In this document: positions 4,267 to 5,743 of the stretch, piece by piece
How the letters are laid out: every line of letters begins with the position of its first letter
Position numbering within the stretch: the first letter of the stretch is position 1
Source of the DNA: Nitrosopumilaceae archaeon
GTDB taxonomy: Archaea; Thermoproteota; Nitrososphaeria; Nitrososphaerales; Nitrosopumilaceae
Assembly: GCA_007571225.1 (NCBI GenBank)
Contig: RKRU01000122.1
Span: 1 to 5,743, forward strand
Direction: 5' to 3'
DNA length: 5,743 nt
Made by a program: the position numbers and the translations under genes
Notes under the pieces: generated by a model
Told to the model about the DNA's origin: nothing
The model's database searches: none
The model's input: only the letters and a program-made list of their open reading frames with translations

Positions 4267-5136
4267 TCAGTCTATACTGACACGGCCTCCAGAGAGGCCT
4301 CTGACATATACACACTGGTCTGCCGCTACGACGGTCTCGGAGGGCCCCGTCCTTCTGCTAGTCAGCGTGACTCCAGAGTTGCGCACGATTGCAAACGGCC
4401 GCGATTCTGAACCTTCACCCATCTCGTGGTTTGCAATTGTCGCAAGATTGTCTGCTGTGGCCTGAAAGGTCACCTTGAGCGGATTCCCATTCAGATCTAG
4501 TTTTGATCTCATGTCACGTACGGGTTCTATTCCTGCATAGGCAATTGCCACGCCTGATGTTCCTGTCCTGGCAGGCATGAGCCTGCTGTCTACTAGAATC
4601 ACACCGACTAACGCGTTCAGTTCAAGAAAGATCTTACGGTGCAGTAACTCCGCCGTCTCGTATGGTGCGGCAGGATACAGAATCGCATGTTCTTTTTCTG
4701 CATTTGAGAGATCAATTCCTGCATTTGGAGCCATCACCCCGCGCGGCATGACCTCCGTATGGTGTGTATGGTATCCTGTCTGCAAACTGCTGCCCGTAGC
4801 GGGTTCTACAGGAGGCAGCGGCAGCGGGTTAGATACGGCCATGAGGAATCCTGTAATGCCACCTAGAATACTGTCCGATTCCCTCAGTATCAGCTCTGCC
4901 AGCTGTGGTCTTAGTCCAAATGTCTTGGCTATGTATCTTCCAGATTTTGAGATCTTGACGCTATCTAGACTAATTATTCTGCCTTCGGAGTTTGATACGT
5001 ACTTGGTGGACACTACCAGCACATCTCCATCATACAATGTGACGCAATTTTGTGCAAGCGATTTTTGTAGCTCTGCAAATAGTTCAAACTTGTTGTTAAT
5101 CCTGTCTGCTATAATGGGAATTACAGTGAGTGGCAT
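4267..5136 (-). CDS. cofE: Coenzyme F420-0:L-glutamate ligase-like protein
   Basis: CofE adds gamma-linked L-glutamate to coenzyme F420-0 using GTP, completing the deazaflavin cofactor in the cytoplasm. The 289-residue product shows the family pattern: GDVLVVSTKYVSNSEGRI (37-53), APNAGIDLSNA (136-146), VGVILVDSRLMPARTGTSGVAIAYAG (177-202), then DLNGNPLKVTFQATADNLATIAN (214-236) and GEGSESRPFAIVRN (240-253). Two features are unusual. The usual DTxGRxxRxGxxGVAIG is here DSRLMPARTGTSGVAIAY, and about 30 extra residues rich in Pro, Thr and His (about 102-132, bases 4741-4833) sit just before NAGIDxSN. The family member typically has about 250 residues, so the insertion explains much of the excess. 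The ATG has a TATA-like box about 26 bases upstream. The gene is divergent from the Lys-rich gene at 5476. Substrate specificity is not proven. Confidence 0.9.
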   Translation of the reverse strand: MPLTVIPIIADRINNKFELFAELQKSLAQNCVTLYDGDVLVVSTKYVSNSEGRIISLDSVKISKSGRYIAKTFGLRPQLAELILRESDSILGGITGFLMAVSNPLPLPPVEPATGSSLQTGYHTHHTEVMPRGVMAPNAGIDLSNAEKEHAILYPAAPYETAELLHRKIFLELNALVGVILVDSRLMPARTGTSGVAIAYAGIEPVRDMRSKLDLNGNPLKVTFQATADNLATIANHEMGEGSESRPFAIVRNSGVTLTSRRTGPSETVVAADQCVYVRGLSGGRVSID

Positions 5137-5140
5137 GTCG

Positions 5141-5194
5141 AACCTGTAGTGAATGCCCTTTTTACTCTTGAGGCGGTTACCGCTGTTACAGGTT
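5141..5194. promoter_or_regulatory. Inverted repeat around the cofE promoter
   Basis: AACCTGTA (5141-5148) and TACAGGTT (5187-5194) are exact inverted copies 38 bases apart, enclosing the TATA-like box and a GCGGTTACCGC near-palindrome. The half-site AACCTGT is also present at 5309 and 5415 and downstream of purM. It might be an operator, but it could equally be a fragment of the dispersed intergenic repeat. Confidence 0.3.
5158..5165 (-). promoter_or_regulatory. TATA-like box for cofE
   Basis: GTAAAAAG on the minus strand, centred about 26 bases before the cofE ATG, fits a leaderless archaeal transcript. It lies between the two halves of the AACCTGTA/TACAGGTT inverted repeat, so a protein bound there could affect initiation. 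Confidence 0.45.
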
Positions 5195-5224
5195 ATCCTC
5201 CACTTTACAAGTACCTAGTATCTA

Positions 5225-5421
5225 TTTGGGTCCCTCACACATGAATGGCTGATCCCCGGCACAAATTTCGCAAATTGTTTATGCCTAACCTAAATGATTG
5301 TGAGGGGCAACCTGTCTAAGTCCCACATACCTGAATTACTGATCTTGGACACAAATTCCGCAAATTGTTTACGCCTAACCTAAACAGTACGTGAGTGGGG
5401 AAGGGGGGAGGGGCAACCTGT
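5225..5421. repeat. Tandem intergenic element, two copies (5225-5315, 5316-5421)
   Basis: Two adjacent copies of 91 and 106 bases share GTCCC, TGAAT.AC/GCTGATC, CACAAATT, CGCAAATTGTTTA, GCCTAACCTAAA, GTGAG and a common end GGGGCAACCTGT. The block from CACAAATT to CCTAAA is nearly identical; the second copy has extra G-rich bases before its end. A third, more diverged copy is at 38-108. The conserved block is partly self-complementary (GGCA.AAA...TTT.TGCC in the first copy). All three copies point the same way, upstream of plus-strand genes. Confidence 0.85.
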
Positions 5422-5440
5422 TACCCTGCCAATCAATCAA

Positions 5441-5450
5441 AATATAAATA
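5441..5450 (+). promoter_or_regulatory. TATA box for the Lys-rich gene
   Basis: AATATAAATA is a strong archaeal TATA box centred about 30 bases before the ATG at 5476, which predicts a leader of only a few bases. No Shine-Dalgarno site precedes the ATG, consistent with that. Confidence 0.65.
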
Positions 5451-5475
5451 AACATCTTATGAGTTATTGTGAATA

Positions 5476-5743
5476 ATGGCAACCAAGAGAACTACAACCA
5501 AGAAGAGTACCACAACCAAGAAGAGCTCCACAAAAAAAGAATTAGAAGAAAAGATCGAAGCCATGGGTGATAAGCTGGCAAAACTGTCGGTGCAGTTAGA
5601 CGCGATTCTGTCTGCAAATGTAGCGCAGAGCGCACCAGCAGAAGAAAAGGCCGAACCGACACCGGAAACAACTACACCTCCACCACCAGCGCCAAAACCC
5701 AAGGGCGTACTACCAAAGGGCTTTGATGCTACTGCCCCACCTC
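5476..5743 (+). CDS. Lys/Thr-rich protein with Pro-rich linker, 3' truncated by window
   Basis: The first 89 residues are visible and the frame is still open at the window end. Residues 1-21 are very basic and built of repeats (TTTKKS at 6-11 and 12-17, then STKK), encoded by two nearly identical 18-base units at 5491-5526. Residues 21-47 (KELEEKIEAMGDKLAKLSVQ and on) have heptad-like hydrophobic spacing and should form a short coiled coil. Residues 53-76 are a Pro/Glu/Thr-rich linker (PTPETTTPPPPAPKPK). The layout resembles a nucleic-acid-binding tail (histone H1-like) plus an oligomerisation helix plus a linker to a domain outside the window. That role is inference; no family is assigned. 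A strong TATA box supports the start. The gene is divergent from cofE. Confidence 0.85.
   Translation, partial: MATKRTTTKKSTTTKKSSTKKELEEKIEAMGDKLAKLSVQLDAILSANVAQSAPAEEKAEPTPETTTPPPPAPKPKGVLPKGFDATAPP

Larger units (their letters stand above)
5137..5475. other. Divergent intergenic region between cofE and the Lys-rich gene
   Basis: This stretch carries both promoters and, between them, two tandem copies of a repeated element. It also contains an interrupted inverted repeat AACCTGTA/TACAGGTT (5141-5148 and 5187-5194) around a near-palindrome GCGGTTACCGC (5173-5183), next to the cofE start. AACCTGT recurs at the ends of both tandem copies (5309-5315 and 5415-5421). Confidence 0.6.

Noticed and set aside
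4030..4410. 126-codon plus-strand ORF
   Set aside because: Starts in the inverted repeat core and ends antisense to cofE. Its first codons resemble the 25-codon extension of the gene at 3201, but the resemblance stops after about ten residues.
4577..5149. 190-codon plus-strand ORF
   Set aside because: Complete antisense shadow of cofE with Ser-rich translation.

Overview
The window looks like ammonia-oxidising archaeal DNA (Nitrososphaerota/Thaumarchaeota). The evidence is an archaeal-type PurM, a CofE-like F420 ligase, AT-rich TATA boxes centred about 25-30 bases upstream of start codons (leaderless or nearly leaderless genes), and one strong Shine-Dalgarno site (GGTGAT) before a GTG start. 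Base composition is moderate, not AT-rich as in free-living Nitrosopumilus, so a sponge-symbiont or Cenarchaeum-like lineage is possible. That placement is inference and cannot be settled here.

Layout. 1-449: non-coding, with a diverged copy of an element found again near 5300 and a 36-bp perfect direct repeat. 450-1496 (+): purM, purine biosynthesis. 1497-2047: no credible gene, but a decayed duplicate of the purM 3' end and a G/T-rich direct repeat. 2048-2221 (-): a 57-residue Cys/His-rich protein, too short for routine ORF calling. 2248-2553 (-): an unrecognised 101-residue protein just upstream of it. 2554-2923: triplet low-complexity DNA and tandem 12-bp repeats. 2924-3118 (+) and 3201-3575 (-): convergent genes for two more Cys/His-rich, probably zinc-binding proteins. 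3576-4266: a long inverted repeat with a perfectly conserved 29-bp core. 4267-5136 (-): cofE-like gene. 5137-5475: divergent intergenic region with two tandem copies of a 90-105 bp element. 5476-end (+): start of a Lys/Thr-rich, Pro-rich protein that runs off the window.

The two metabolic genes belong to different pathways (purines; coenzyme F420) and are not an operon. Most genes carry their own promoter. The middle 2.7 kb is strikingly gene-poor and repeat-rich. Repeated segments there have diverged mainly by transitions, and four separate repeat pairs share an offset of about 71-76 bp. The most unusual objects are the 29-bp core inside an otherwise diverged inverted duplication, the cluster of three small metal-binding proteins, and the duplicated purM tail.
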